Counted from the stretch's first letter, positions 15,203-24,270 are shown. The stretch: 64,000 nt of DNA from an uncultured Bacilli bacterium (GCA_947588685.1 CANPYM010000001.1:64479-128478); one strand, 5' to 3'. A program made the numbers and translations. The notes: a model not told the origin generated them from the letters alone.

Positions 15203-16723
15203 ATGAATTTTTTAAAACAAAATTTGTCAACTGAAGAAGCTTATAATTATTATTTAAAAGAGGCTGATGAGGACTGGAAAAAAGGGGCACTATATATCAG
15301 AGTGTCAACAAATGATCAAGTTGAATATTCCCCTGCTTCTCAAATAAAAATTGGATTAAAATATGCAATAGAAAATCAGATCTTTATATCTCATGAACAT
15401 ATATTTCAAGATGATGGTATTTCTGGAAGACAAACTGATAAAAGATTAGATTTTATGAAAATGATTACTTTAGCAAAATCAAAAAGTCACCCTTTCGATG
15501 TTATATTAGTTTATTCATTTAGTCGCTTTGCCCGTAATAGAGAGGATTCCATTGTTTACAAAAGTATGTTAAGAAAAAAATGTGGAGTGGATGTCATTAG
15601 CATCACACAGCCACTATCTGAAGGCAAAGAATCTATTATATTAGAATCGATCTATGAAGCAATGGATGAATATTATTCATTAGACTTATCAGAAAATTCT
15701 CGTCGAGGAAAGCAAGAAAAAGCAACTCGAGGTGAATGGCAAGGAAATCCACCATATGGATACATCTATGACAAAAACACTAAACAATTAATTATTGACG
15801 AAGAAAAAGCAAAAATTGTAAATATGATTTATAACGATTATGTAAATGGAATGAGCATCAAAGGAATAGCAAACAAACTTGCAAAAAAAGGATTGAAATC
15901 AACCCGAGGAGGATTTTTCACTGATCGAGTTCTAAAAAGAATCTTGTATAATCCAGCTTATATTGGAAAAGTTAGATTTTGTGTTGGTGGATTTAAAAGA
16001 AACTATTCCAATCCAAATATTCAAATATTTGATGGTAAACATCAACCAATTATCGACAAGGAGCTATTTGACAAAGCGCAGGCTATAAATGCGCAAAAAG
16101 AAGAATTAAGTTTCAAATATAAAAAACCACAACCTAAACATGAACATTGGCTTCGTGGACTTCTCAAATGTGGTGATTGTGGAAAGTTTATGGTTAAAAT
16201 CAAGGTGCATAATAGAACAAATGCGTATTTTCAATGCAACGGATATATAAAGGGAATATGTTTTAGATCTCATCATATTTTAGAATCGAAAGTTGTCGGG
16301 TTAATTCTAAACCAATTAAAACAAGATTTTACTGATAAGCTAAATATTAATATATCATTGTCAAACTATGAAAATGAGTCAGAATTAGATATGATAAATA
16401 TCAAAATAAAAAAATTGCTACAAAAAGAGAAAAAAATTAAAGAGGCTTTTTATTCTGGAATTGATACACTTAACGAATATAAGGAAAACAAAGAAGCTGT
16501 TGAAAAAGAAATTAAAAAATTAAAGAAAGAATATAATTCATTAAAACTTATGTCTTCCAAACAATCAAAGTTGGAACAAATATACGCAAAGTCTGAAAAG
16601 GCATATAAGATCCTTTCGGACGATACTGCACCCGATGAACTAAAAAGCACAATTGCACATACTCTTTTTGAAAAAATTGTATATGATAAGGATAATGAAG
16701 AGTTAATAATCTATTATAAATAA
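15203..16723 (+). CDS. Large serine integrase (phage integration/excision)
   Basis: 506 residues from ATG 15203 behind GGAAG; a longer frame to 15122 is unlikely because it reads through the antisense RNA hairpin. N-terminal resolvase domain with catalytic Ser35 (YIRVSTNDQ) and the Arg set in YSFSRFARNREDS; recombinase domain (RRGKQEKATRGEWQGNPPYG); zinc ribbon with CGDCGKF and a later C-x-x-x-x-x-x-C pair (QCNGYIKGIC); C-terminal coiled coil. It ends 34 bases from the ssb junction, the normal place for a serine integrase. It recombines attP with the ssb target. Confidence 0.95.
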   Translation: MNFLKQNLSTEEAYNYYLKEADEDWKKGALYIRVSTNDQVEYSPASQIKIGLKYAIENQIFISHEHIFQDDGISGRQTDKRLDFMKMITLAKSKSHPFDVILVYSFSRFARNREDSIVYKSMLRKKCGVDVISITQPLSEGKESIILESIYEAMDEYYSLDLSENSRRGKQEKATRGEWQGNPPYGYIYDKNTKQLIIDEEKAKIVNMIYNDYVNGMSIKGIANKLAKKGLKSTRGGFFTDRVLKRILYNPAYIGKVRFCVGGFKRNYSNPNIQIFDGKHQPIIDKELFDKAQAINAQKEELSFKYKKPQPKHEHWLRGLLKCGDCGKFMVKIKVHNRTNAYFQCNGYIKGICFRSHHILESKVVGLILNQLKQDFTDKLNINISLSNYENESELDMINIKIKKLLQKEKKIKEAFYSGIDTLNEYKENKEAVEKEIKKLKKEYNSLKLMSSKQSKLEQIYAKSEKAYKILSDDTAPDELKSTIAHTLFEKIVYDKDNEELIIYYK

Positions 16724-16763
16724 AGACTTTTTTTATTGTATACCTAATGACTTTATCCCCAAC
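16724..16763. other. Right attachment site (phage/ssb junction)
   Basis: To the right of base 16758 the leftward strand encodes normal SSB up to CKKGDLVG; from 16757 leftward the expected continuation (a DGR-type strand) is lost and 69 unrelated codons follow. The crossover lies within or next to GATCTCGTTGGGGATAAAG. The exact two-base core cannot be named without the left end or the empty site. Confidence 0.75.
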
Positions 16764-16973
16764 GAGATCGCCCTTTTTACAATATTCAACCGTACTTTCT
16801 GCTACGCCCTTCCATAAGACACAAGAAATAAAATCGGTTTCATATTCGCCACTCGCATTTTTAAAAGAACGTGGTACGGCAAGGGTCACATTGGCAATTT
16901 TATTTCCATTTTCCGTTTCTCTTAATTCTGGATCTTGTACAATCCGTCCTACTAATACAGCTTGATTTAACAT
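16758..16973 (-). pseudogene. ssb: Single-stranded DNA-binding protein, 5' fragment
   Basis: First 72 codons of an SSB (MLNQAVLVGRIVQDPELRET, then FISCVLWKGVAESTVEYCKK), covering about two thirds of the OB fold. Phage DNA then replaces the rest, adding about 69 meaningless residues up to 16548 on the integrase antisense strand. Good AAGGAGG site. SSB is essential, so either another copy exists (this gene stands alone rather than in an rpsF-ssb-rpsR cluster, so it may be a second copy) or excision restores function. The 3' part should lie at the left end of the prophage. Confidence 0.9.
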
Positions 16974-16994
16974 ATTTTCCTCCTTTCTTAAGGC

Positions 16995-17024
16995 ATCTTA
17001 TCATAGGCTATTTGAAAATGTAAA
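16995..17024 (-). promoter_or_regulatory. Likely ssb promoter
   Basis: TTTACA (17024..17019), 18 bases, TAAGAT (17000..16995), about 20 bases before the ssb ribosome binding site. It would still fire in the lysogen and read into the integrase gene antisense. Confidence 0.45.
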
Positions 17025-17112
17025 AGACATGTTTTTGAAAAAATGCCCATCTATTTTTAAAGGTATTAAAATATATCTATACCATAATTTAATTATGACC
17101 TTTTTAAAGCTA

Positions 17113-17138
17113 CAAAAAAACAGTCTTACGACTGTTAA
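17113..17138 (-). terminator. sufB terminator
   Basis: AACAGTC-GTAA-GACTGTT followed by a T run on the leftward strand, overlapping the sufB stop codon. Confidence 0.7.
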
Positions 17139-18445
17139 AAATAATTTTTTAAAAGAGAGTTTAACTCAACCGCATATTCCATTGGTAACTCTTCTCTAAA
17201 GCGATCAATAAAGCCCATAATAATTAACTCTTTAGCTTTTTCTTCACTAATACCCCGACTCATTAAATAAAATAATTTATCTTTACTAATTTTCGCAACC
17301 GTTGCTTCGTGGTTTAAGTTAGAAGTATTATTCTCTACAATATTTTTAGGGATTGTATCGCTTTTAGATATCTCATCTAAAATAATGGTATCACATTTAA
17401 CAGTGGCATTAGCGTGGTGAGCGTCTTTGGTAATGCGTACGGTACCCCGGTAATCAGCTTCGCCACCATTAGCAGCAATCGATTTACTGATAATTTCACT
17501 CGTTGTATGGGGCGCTAGATGAATCATTTTGGCCCCTGTATCTTGTGTTTGTCCTTTAGTTGCAACAGCGATAGAAATACATCTACCTAAAGCATATGGA
17601 CCCGACAAGATACAAGATGGATACTTCATATTAACACAGGAACCGATATTACCATCAATCCATTCCATCACGCCACCTTCTTCGACCATTGCCCTTTTTG
17701 TAACAAGATTATATAAGTTATTAGACCAATTTTGAATAGTTGTATAACGGCATTTAGCGCCTTTTTTAACATAGATTTCAACGACAGCGGCGTGGAGAGA
17801 CTCAGATGAATAAGTTGGAGCGGTACATCCTTCCATATAGTGAAGTTCAGCTCCTTCATCAACAATGATAATCGTTCTTTCAAATTGTCCCATCTTCTCA
17901 CTATTAAGACGGAAGTAACTTTGTAAAGGACGATCTAATTTCGTATGCGGTGGGATATAAATAAATGTTCCCCCACTCCAAACAGCGCCATTTAATGCCG
18001 TATATTTATTTTCATCATATTTAACTAAATTATTAAAATATTCCTTGAAAAGATCAGGGTATTTTTTTAAAGCTGTGTCGGTATCACAAAAGATAATATT
18101 TTTTTCTTCTAATTTTTTAATCATATTGTGATAGACAACTTCGCTTTCATATTGGGCACCAATACCTGCTAAATATTTCTTTTCGGCATCAGGTAAACCT
18201 AGTTTATCAAAAGTATCACGGATATCCTGTGGAACATCATCCCAACTATTTTTGACCTCATCTGTCATTCTTCTAAAATAAGTAATATTATCAAAATCAA
18301 GACGAAGTTCTGGCCCAAAAGATGGTTCACTAAAAGTTGCAAAAGTCTTATATGCTTGCACACGAAAATCTTGCATCCATTTAGGTTCATTCTTTAGTTT
18401 CGATATTTGTCTTACTTTTTTTTCATTAATACCTTTGATAACCAT
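17135..18445 (-). CDS. sufB: Fe-S cluster assembly scaffold SufB
   Basis: 436 residues from ATG 18445, behind GGTGAT; an in-frame ATG four codons upstream precedes that site. SufB family features: [14 protein letters not shown] near the N-terminus, [20 protein letters not shown] in the beta-helix core, and the C-terminal Cys-containing region ([20 protein letters not shown]) followed by [20 protein letters not shown]. Scaffold that builds Fe-S clusters with SufC and SufD. No sufC, sufD or sufS lies within the window, so the usual operon is split. Confidence 0.95.
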   Translation of the reverse strand: MVIKGINEKKVRQISKLKNEPKWMQDFRVQAYKTFATFSEPSFGPELRLDFDNITYFRRMTDEVKNSWDDVPQDIRDTFDKLGLPDAEKKYLAGIGAQYESEVVYHNMIKKLEEKNIIFCDTDTALKKYPDLFKEYFNNLVKYDENKYTALNGAVWSGGTFIYIPPHTKLDRPLQSYFRLNSEKMGQFERTIIIVDEGAELHYMEGCTAPTYSSESLHAAVVEIYVKKGAKCRYTTIQNWSNNLYNLVTKRAMVEEGGVMEWIDGNIGSCVNMKYPSCILSGPYALGRCISIAVATKGQTQDTGAKMIHLAPHTTSEIISKSIAANGGEADYRGTVRITKDAHHANATVKCDTIILDEISKSDTIPKNIVENNTSNLNHEATVAKISKDKLFYLMSRGISEEKAKELIIMGFIDRFREELPMEYAVELNSLLKNYF

Positions 18446-18482
18446 TGATATCACCATCTAATATTATACTAAAAACACCAAA

Positions 18483-18512
18483 TAAAAAAAAGAACTTATG
18501 ATTCTTTTTTTG
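18483..18512 (-). terminator. Terminator after the gene between sufU and sufB
   Basis: AAAGAATCATAAGTTCTTT then a long T run on the leftward strand, at the end of the 18496..18933 gene. It would reduce read-through into sufB. Confidence 0.5.
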
Positions 18513-18933
18513 TTTTTTGATAAATCGCACAAAAGTCAATAACCGTAGGCCCCGCTTCCGTTTTTGGCTTGCTTAACTCTTGATGAAGAAGACGGGCTTC
18601 TTCAATTCGGGGATTTAAATAGGTATCTTTATCCTCTGGAATACCAAAAACATCTTTAACACTATCCCACATATTTTCAAAAGGATACATATCATAAACG
18701 TATTTAACATTAGTTGTTAAACTATTTAATTCAAATTCGGGAATAACATAATCTTCCATATCGATAATGTGATACCGCTTACCGCGTTCTTGTAAATCAT
18801 ATGCCCAATCATCAAAAGCTACTACGAGTCGGTAGCATTCACTTTCAAAAGGCATATCAATTTCGCCACTAGAAGTAATAATATGAAACCTTTCAAAGGT
18901 AACAATATGCGCTAAAAAAACTTTACCGTCCAT
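18496..18933 (-). CDS. Hypothetical protein between sufU and sufB
   Basis: 145 residues, cytosolic, with FHIITSSGEIDMPFESECYR and a C-terminal GPTVIDFCAIYQKT. No known domain recognised. Overlaps the sufU stop by 11 bases, so co-translated with sufU and plausibly linked to Fe-S biogenesis, but it is not SufT, SufA or frataxin-like by eye. Confidence 0.65.
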   Translation of the reverse strand: MDGKVFLAHIVTFERFHIITSSGEIDMPFESECYRLVVAFDDWAYDLQERGKRYHIIDMEDYVIPEFELNSLTTNVKYVYDMYPFENMWDSVKDVFGIPEDKDTYLNPRIEEARLLHQELSKPKTEAGPTVIDFCAIYQKTKKES

Positions 18934-19357
18934 TTTTCTCTAATTCCTCTAAAGCTTTTTCAATTCCCCACCAAGGAAGTAAAACACATTTTTTCCGGTT
19001 GGGTTGCCGATAAACATCATCGTAGACAACAGCTTGTTCTAAAACATCAGGGTCATATTCTTTTTCATCAATCATATGGCTATAATTAATCAAGATATTT
19101 TTTACTTCATCAACATTTTTACCAATTAAAGTTTCAACCATAATGGAAGCTGATGACGTACACATCGCACACGCTTCCCCATCAAAGCGAACATCTTTAA
19201 CAATGCCATCTTCCACTTTAATTTGAACATTAACTTCATCAATGCAAGATGTATTATTCATATTTTCAGTTATATAAGATGGATCATCTGTTAAACTTTT
19301 ATGACGAGGATTTTGATAGTGGTCTAAAATAATGCTTCTTTTTAAATTTGGTTCCAT
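18923..19357 (-). CDS. sufU: Fe-S/zinc-dependent sulfur acceptor SufU
   Basis: 144 residues from ATG 19357 (GGTGATATCT spacing). Start LKRSIILDHYQNPRHK is the SufU/IscU opening; three ligand Cys are present in SCIDEV, GEACAMCTSSASIM and KKCVLLPWW. It accepts sulfur from the SufS desulfurase. Its neighbours are sufB downstream and a PEP-synthase-like gene upstream, separated by a terminator. Confidence 0.93.
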   Translation of the reverse strand: MEPNLKRSIILDHYQNPRHKSLTDDPSYITENMNNTSCIDEVNVQIKVEDGIVKDVRFDGEACAMCTSSASIMVETLIGKNVDEVKNILINYSHMIDEKEYDPDVLEQAVVYDDVYRQPNRKKCVLLPWWGIEKALEELEKNGR

Positions 19358-19388
19358 AGATATCACCACTTGCATTATACTCTAATAC

Positions 19389-19426
19389 CAAAAAAAAAAC
19401 AATAAAAGTTATTCTTTTATTGTTTA
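19389..19426 (-). terminator. Strong terminator before sufU
   Basis: AACAATAAAAG-AATAA-CTTTTATTGTT followed by ten Ts on the leftward strand, overlapping the end of the PEP-synthase-like gene. Confidence 0.75.
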
Positions 19427-21780
19427 ACTATTTTAATATAACCTAAATTACCATCAGCTTCTAAAAGGTCACCATCACTAATTTTTTTACTGCAACCTTT
19501 TAAAATAATACAAGGTACATCTAATTCTCTAATTAAAGTTTTAACATTGTGATTAAGATATTGATCCGATATAATGATACCTTCAATCTTCGGTAATTTA
19601 AAAATGATATTAGGACTTAGCGTTTTAGTAACTAAAATGTCTTTACTTCTTAAATTACGTAAATCATTAATACTTTTAACAATAACGGCTCTTCCCATCA
19701 TTTTTCCTTTAGATAAACCGATACCTTTTAAAGCTGTTTTCAAAGTTTCTTTATCCTCACCAAGAAAATTAGGCGCTAAAAAATTAGCATAAGCATTATA
19801 ATATAGTTTTTGCCTTGTACTTTCTTTTAAAAGGCTTTCAGATGCCACCTCACCATCAATATATTTATTAATAGTATTAATATCTAAATGCCAAATATCA
19901 TTTTCATTGGTAATAATTTTCTTATTTAAATAGTATTTAGCTAACATTTTGGTATAACGTTTAACAACAAAATTAAACTTTGATAAATAGTCTTTTAGAT
20001 AGTTTTTAGCAATTAATAATTCTTGTAGTTGTTCTATCTTTTCGTTGATATCGTTATAGTCTTTAGTTTCTAAACTATCATTTAGTATTTTCTTAATCGA
20101 AGAAGAACTTGCATTATTAGGATATGACGTAAAATGGGCAAGTAGCTTCTTTATTTTTCTAATCACAATTTCAACATCTTCAACGTAGCAAACAGAAGAC
20201 AAGTCCGTCTCATCATCACTTAAATAGCCATAAGCATCAATAAAATAACGAAATAAAGGATGATAGAAAGAGGAACTGGATTTTTCATAATCACTAATAA
20301 TTTTATAAGTTGGCGTCGCATACCAATAATGGTAACTTTCCTTATCAGAATTAATCTTAGAAACTAAATCATATAGTATTTTTTGAATTCGTTCTTTTGG
20401 ATACTTATCCTTAACCGTAATTAAGTCTTCAAACTGTTTGACACTGATAATATCTTTTAAAGAATTATAGACAAGTAATTTATCAATATCGATTAAAAGT
20501 TCTAATTCAAGATAGTGTTTAGCTAAGGCGTAATAATCACTAAATACTAATTTAAGCCAGTAATTTTCGACATTGGCACCATTAGTTCTTGGCATATTAT
20601 GACAATATGTATTATAACTTTTGTGAGCTTCTTCACACCATTTAGAAGCATTTTTCATCATTAAGTGAATTCTTTGTTCAATCTGTTTTACATTAGCTCG
20701 TCTTATTCTTTTAAGTTTAAAAGAGACTTTAACATCACCCTTAGGACTAATGCCATATAAATATTTAAAATAATTAGCATCATAATCCATTATTTTCATA
20801 AATAAGTTTTCATAAAATGATATATCACAATATACACCATTAAAAAGAAGTGATAACGTCTTTCCACTAACATCATAAGTATCCATATATTTAGATATAA
20901 CATCATCATAACTATATTTATATAGACTATACATAAACGCTTTAGGAACTAACGGCATTTTCTTTAACTTACCCTGATAATTATCAAAGATAATCTTATC
21001 AATCATCTTACCCTGCAACACATATATTTCATCATGACTTATAGCTAGTTCTATTTCTAAAGGATATCCAAAATTATTTTGAAGTTGATGCGCCAAACTA
21101 AGCGTTTTCGAAATCATATCTGAACTAATTAGTTTATACTTATCCTCATATAGATATTTAGATGTATTGTAGTCATAGATATATTGTTCAAATTGATCTT
21201 CTTTTTGAACATCAATGGTCATTTCACTACTTTTTAAATGAACAGGATTCATTGTTACAATTGATATATATTTACTAGTTTCTAATTCTTTTTGAACAAT
21301 AACCGCCATTAATAATTCTTTATAATCAATTTTCTTTTTATAAATATAAGACAAAGTATTATAAGAGAATAATTCTTTATAACAATTAATAATACCTTTT
21401 AAAACATTATTTTTATTAATACCTTTTCTAACTGGTAATAATCCGGCAAAGGAAAAAGCAGAATCAATACTTGAACGAATAATATAATTATCACCATCGC
21501 TAACAAAAGAAATTATTTTCTCACTAGCTTCTTCGGATAACGTAACTTGATCAAATAAAGTATTAATTTCTTTTGAAATAGTAACAATATTATCAATACT
21601 AAGTCTTTGCATTAAAGTATCTATTTTATCCTTAATCGGACGAATAGCAACTAAATATTCATTCGTATCAATTGCAATACTTCTAGGTGTTTTATAGCCA
21701 AAACGATTAGCATCTACTAAAAAGCGAGCTTTAGCGCCAATATTTTTAGCTCCCATAAAACTATTTAATTCAACAACCAT
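19417..21780 (-). CDS. PEP synthase / PPDK-like phosphotransferase
   Basis: 787 residues from ATG 21780 (GGTGATAGT spacing). N-terminal ATP-grasp-like part (KARFLVDANRFGYKTP; IIRSSIDSAFSFAGLLPVRK) corresponds to the PPDK_N nucleotide-binding domain; the C-terminal part (GIGLSKGKMMGRAVIVKSIN then DILVTKTLSP and TLIRELDVPCIILKG) is the swivelling His domain. The motif normally read GGxTSHAA is DQYLNHNVK, so a His is near the right place but the context and spacing are altered. Could be a PEP synthase, rifampicin phosphotransferase-like enzyme or a degenerate relative; the middle 350 residues match nothing I know. Confidence 0.6.
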   Translation of the reverse strand: MVVELNSFMGAKNIGAKARFLVDANRFGYKTPRSIAIDTNEYLVAIRPIKDKIDTLMQRLSIDNIVTISKEINTLFDQVTLSEEASEKIISFVSDGDNYIIRSSIDSAFSFAGLLPVRKGINKNNVLKGIINCYKELFSYNTLSYIYKKKIDYKELLMAVIVQKELETSKYISIVTMNPVHLKSSEMTIDVQKEDQFEQYIYDYNTSKYLYEDKYKLISSDMISKTLSLAHQLQNNFGYPLEIELAISHDEIYVLQGKMIDKIIFDNYQGKLKKMPLVPKAFMYSLYKYSYDDVISKYMDTYDVSGKTLSLLFNGVYCDISFYENLFMKIMDYDANYFKYLYGISPKGDVKVSFKLKRIRRANVKQIEQRIHLMMKNASKWCEEAHKSYNTYCHNMPRTNGANVENYWLKLVFSDYYALAKHYLELELLIDIDKLLVYNSLKDIISVKQFEDLITVKDKYPKERIQKILYDLVSKINSDKESYHYWYATPTYKIISDYEKSSSSFYHPLFRYFIDAYGYLSDDETDLSSVCYVEDVEIVIRKIKKLLAHFTSYPNNASSSSIKKILNDSLETKDYNDINEKIEQLQELLIAKNYLKDYLSKFNFVVKRYTKMLAKYYLNKKIITNENDIWHLDINTINKYIDGEVASESLLKESTRQKLYYNAYANFLAPNFLGEDKETLKTALKGIGLSKGKMMGRAVIVKSINDLRNLRSKDILVTKTLSPNIIFKLPKIEGIIISDQYLNHNVKTLIRELDVPCIILKGCSKKISDGDLLEADGNLGYIKIVKQ

Positions 21781-21828
21781 ACTATCACCAAACAACTTCA
21801 GAGTAACTATTACCCATTATAACATAAA

Positions 21829-21857
21829 AAAAGTAAATTGCTACAATTTACTTTTCG
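21829..21857 (-). terminator. spoVS terminator
   Basis: AAGTAAATTG-TAG-CAATTTACTT plus T run on the leftward strand, directly after spoVS. Confidence 0.7.
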
Positions 21858-21868
21858 TATTCTATAAG

Positions 21869-22129
21869 TTATCTTGCTTCCACAATTAATTTGATAGCTG
21901 TTCTTTCCTCACCATCAATAACAATATCGGTAAAAGCGGGAATGCAGACGAGATTTTTTCCTGATGGAGCGACAAATCCTCTAGCAATCGCAATTGCCTT
22001 AATAGCTTGATTTAAAGCTCCTGCTCCAATAGCTTGGATTTCAACCTCACCTTTTTCGCGAAAAACATTTGCAAGCGCTCCCGCTACGGAATTAGGATTA
22101 GACTTTGTTCCTACTTTAAGTGTTTCCAT
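21869..22129 (-). CDS. spoVS: Stage V sporulation protein S
   Basis: 86 residues, full length for the family. METLKVGTKSNPNSVAGALA and EIQAIGAGALNQAIKAIAIA are the conserved SpoVS motifs; the fold is Alba-like. Monocistronic, with its own terminator. SpoVS occurs in both spore formers and non-sporulating relatives, so it does not prove sporulation. Confidence 0.95.
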   Translation of the reverse strand: METLKVGTKSNPNSVAGALANVFREKGEVEIQAIGAGALNQAIKAIAIARGFVAPSGKNLVCIPAFTDIVIDGEERTAIKLIVEAR

Positions 22130-22186
22130 TATTATCTTCCTTTCTACATTAACTATATGATTTTAACCATTATTTATGAGTATATA

Positions 22187-22212
22187 AAAAAAAGAATGTT
22201 ACCATTCTTTTA
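22187..22212 (-). terminator. Terminator after alcohol dehydrogenase
   Basis: AAAGAATG-GTAA-CATTCTTT followed by Ts on the leftward strand. Confidence 0.65.
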
Positions 22213-23235
22213 CATATTAGGATCAACTAAGATTTTAATTGCTGCATCAGTTCCAGAAGTTAATCTTTCGTATGATGCTTGAACATCTTCAAGACGTACT
22301 AAATCATCTTTGAACTTTAAGACATCGATTTGTTTATTAGACATTAAATCAATACATTCTTGGAATTCTTTCTTTGTATAAGCAATGGCTCCTTGAAGAT
22401 CTAATTCCTTTGTAACAGCTAAAGCGGTTGGAATCGTTATCGCATCAAGTGATACACCAGCTAAAACAACTCTACCACCAGGTTTAACAACTAAGATGGC
22501 TGATGTTACAGCTGGGGCATTACCACAACATTCAATAACTTTATCAAAGCCACCATTAGTTTTAGCTAACATATTAGGAACCATATCTTGGCTTCTAGCA
22601 TCAACCCATTCATCAGCAACGCCTAAACTTACGGCTTTGTTTCCTCTTGCTTCGTTGGTCTCAGATACAACAACTAAACTTGCACCTTCCATTTTAGCAA
22701 ACATTGCTGATACTAAACCGATAATACCGCCACCAACAACTAATACTTTATCACCAACTTTAATATCAGCTAAGTGAATAGCATGTAAACCAACAGCCGT
22801 AGGTTCAACCATAGCTACTTCTTCATCAGTAATATTATCAGGTACTTTAATAACCATATCAGGACGAATGGCCATCTTTGGAGCATAAGCTCCTGGATAA
22901 GTTAAAGATAAACCCGTCGCATTAGTCCAAGTCTCTGGACAATATTGTGGGTTACCCGTAAGACAAGCTTCACAATGACCACAAGGTGAGATTGGAAGAG
23001 CTGTTACTCGATCTCCTACCTTTAAGTCTTCACGAGCTCCAACATCAGTTACAATACCACAATATTCATGGCCCATAACAAGACCAGCAGGCGCACCAGC
23101 TACCCAGTAATGAATATCTGATCCACAAATACCTGCTTTTTTAACATCAATTAAAACATCTTTACCATTAGGAACCGGTTCAGCCATTTCCTTTACTTCA
23201 AATTCTCTTGCTCCTTTAATCGCTACACATTTCAT
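22210..23235 (-). CDS. Zinc-dependent medium-chain alcohol/polyol dehydrogenase
   Basis: 341 residues. GroES-like domain with catalytic zinc ligands Cys in AGICGSDIHYW and His-Glu in VMGHEYCG; structural zinc site CGHCEACLTGNPQYC; Rossmann domain with VVGGGIIGLVSAMFAK. Sorbitol/threonine dehydrogenase branch of the MDR family, NAD-dependent. Substrate cannot be settled; no sugar transport genes nearby. Confidence 0.88.
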   Translation of the reverse strand: MKCVAIKGAREFEVKEMAEPVPNGKDVLIDVKKAGICGSDIHYWVAGAPAGLVMGHEYCGIVTDVGAREDLKVGDRVTALPISPCGHCEACLTGNPQYCPETWTNATGLSLTYPGAYAPKMAIRPDMVIKVPDNITDEEVAMVEPTAVGLHAIHLADIKVGDKVLVVGGGIIGLVSAMFAKMEGASLVVVSETNEARGNKAVSLGVADEWVDARSQDMVPNMLAKTNGGFDKVIECCGNAPAVTSAILVVKPGGRVVLAGVSLDAITIPTALAVTKELDLQGAIAYTKKEFQECIDLMSNKQIDVLKFKDDLVRLEDVQASYERLTSGTDAAIKILVDPNM

Positions 23236-23383
23236 AATTTTCCTCCTATCTTCTACTTATATTATACCCTACCCCTTTTTATTTATCAATCAAAATTATT
23301 TTATTAGACACATTAAAGTGTCAAGTAATTATTTTTCTTTCAAAAAGAAATGTGATAAAATGGTTATGGTAAGTAGGTGAACT

Positions 23384-24256
23384 ATGAAAAGAAGATTGTT
23401 TAAAGACCGCAAAGATGGAAGAAGAATTGACCATCTATCAGGAATGGGTCAAATAATATTAGATTTAAAACCTAAAAGATGTGATAGTTATGTTTTTATC
23501 AATCAAGAAATGGATTTAACTACCTTAACGGAATATATCAAAAAGAAAAAAGAAAATGGCGAGGAGCTAACTTTCTTTCATGCCTTTGTAACCGCGATTG
23601 GTAAAACTTTCTATAACCGGCCAAAGTTAAATTATTTCGTAGCTAATAGACATCTTTATGAACATAATGATATCGTTGTTTCTTTTGTAGCTAAAGTAGC
23701 CTTTGATGATCATAGTGAAGAGATGATGATTATGATTCCGATTCTTCCTAATGATAATATCTATACGATTAGTAAAAGGATTAAAGAGAAAGTTAAGGCC
23801 ATTCGGGATAATAGCGCTAAAAAAGAAGGCGCTAATAGTGCGATTGATATCTTAGGGCGTCTACCTAATATCATAAGAGTACCTCTTGTAGGAATATTTA
23901 AATGGTTAGATAGAAAAGGTCATTTACCTAATTCCTTAATTAAAGATAATCTATATTATAGTAGTATTATTGTTTCTAATCTAGGATCAATTCATTGTGG
24001 GGCTATCCACCACAACATTACGGATTTTGGCTCCTGTTCATCTTTAGCAACAATGGGTGAAATTAAAGATGAAGAAAAAATCATCGATGGTAAAAAAGTG
24101 ATTCTTAAAATATGTGATTTCGGTATTAATTTTGATGAAAGAGTTGCCGATGGCTATTATTTTGCTAAATCAATTAAATTAATTCAATATCTTTTCCTTC
24201 ATCCTGAAGAATTAGAAAGCGATGTCAGTGAAAAAATTGATGTACCATTAAAATAG
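23384..24256 (+). CDS. CAT-like / E2 acyltransferase-fold protein, active-site His replaced
   Basis: 290 residues. Matches the catalytic domain of chloramphenicol acetyltransferase and 2-oxoacid dehydrogenase E2: RIDHLSGMGQIILDLKPKRC, FFHAFVTAIGKTFYNRPKLN, and the C-terminal motif normally HxxxDG. Here that motif reads DERVADGYYFAKS, so the catalytic His (about residue 252) is Glu. No lipoyl domain. It may be a pseudoenzyme or use another base. Start ATG behind AGGTGAAC. Confidence 0.75.
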   Translation: MKRRLFKDRKDGRRIDHLSGMGQIILDLKPKRCDSYVFINQEMDLTTLTEYIKKKKENGEELTFFHAFVTAIGKTFYNRPKLNYFVANRHLYEHNDIVVSFVAKVAFDDHSEEMMIMIPILPNDNIYTISKRIKEKVKAIRDNSAKKEGANSAIDILGRLPNIIRVPLVGIFKWLDRKGHLPNSLIKDNLYYSSIIVSNLGSIHCGAIHHNITDFGSCSSLATMGEIKDEEKIIDGKKVILKICDFGINFDERVADGYYFAKSIKLIQYLFLHPEELESDVSEKIDVPLK

Positions 24257-24270
24257 AAGAGAAACTAATT

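Larger units (their letters stand above)
1..16757. mobile_element. Prophage, right part (integrated in ssb)
   Basis: Continuous phage gene block: scaffold, portal, both terminase subunits, late regulator, replication initiator, Cro/CI pair with divergent operator, and a serine integrase at the extreme right. The right boundary is set by the point where the ssb reading frame stops matching SSB proteins (after codon 72, base 16758), directly after the integrase stop codon. The left boundary and the tail and lysis genes are outside the window. Late genes all run leftward, lysogeny genes rightward. No stop or frameshift is seen in the recognised phage genes, so the element may be intact. Confidence 0.95.

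Noticed and set aside
16548-16757. C-terminal extension of SSB
   Set aside because: These 69 codons are antisense to the conserved end of the integrase gene and have no SSB similarity; treated as phage junction read-through.
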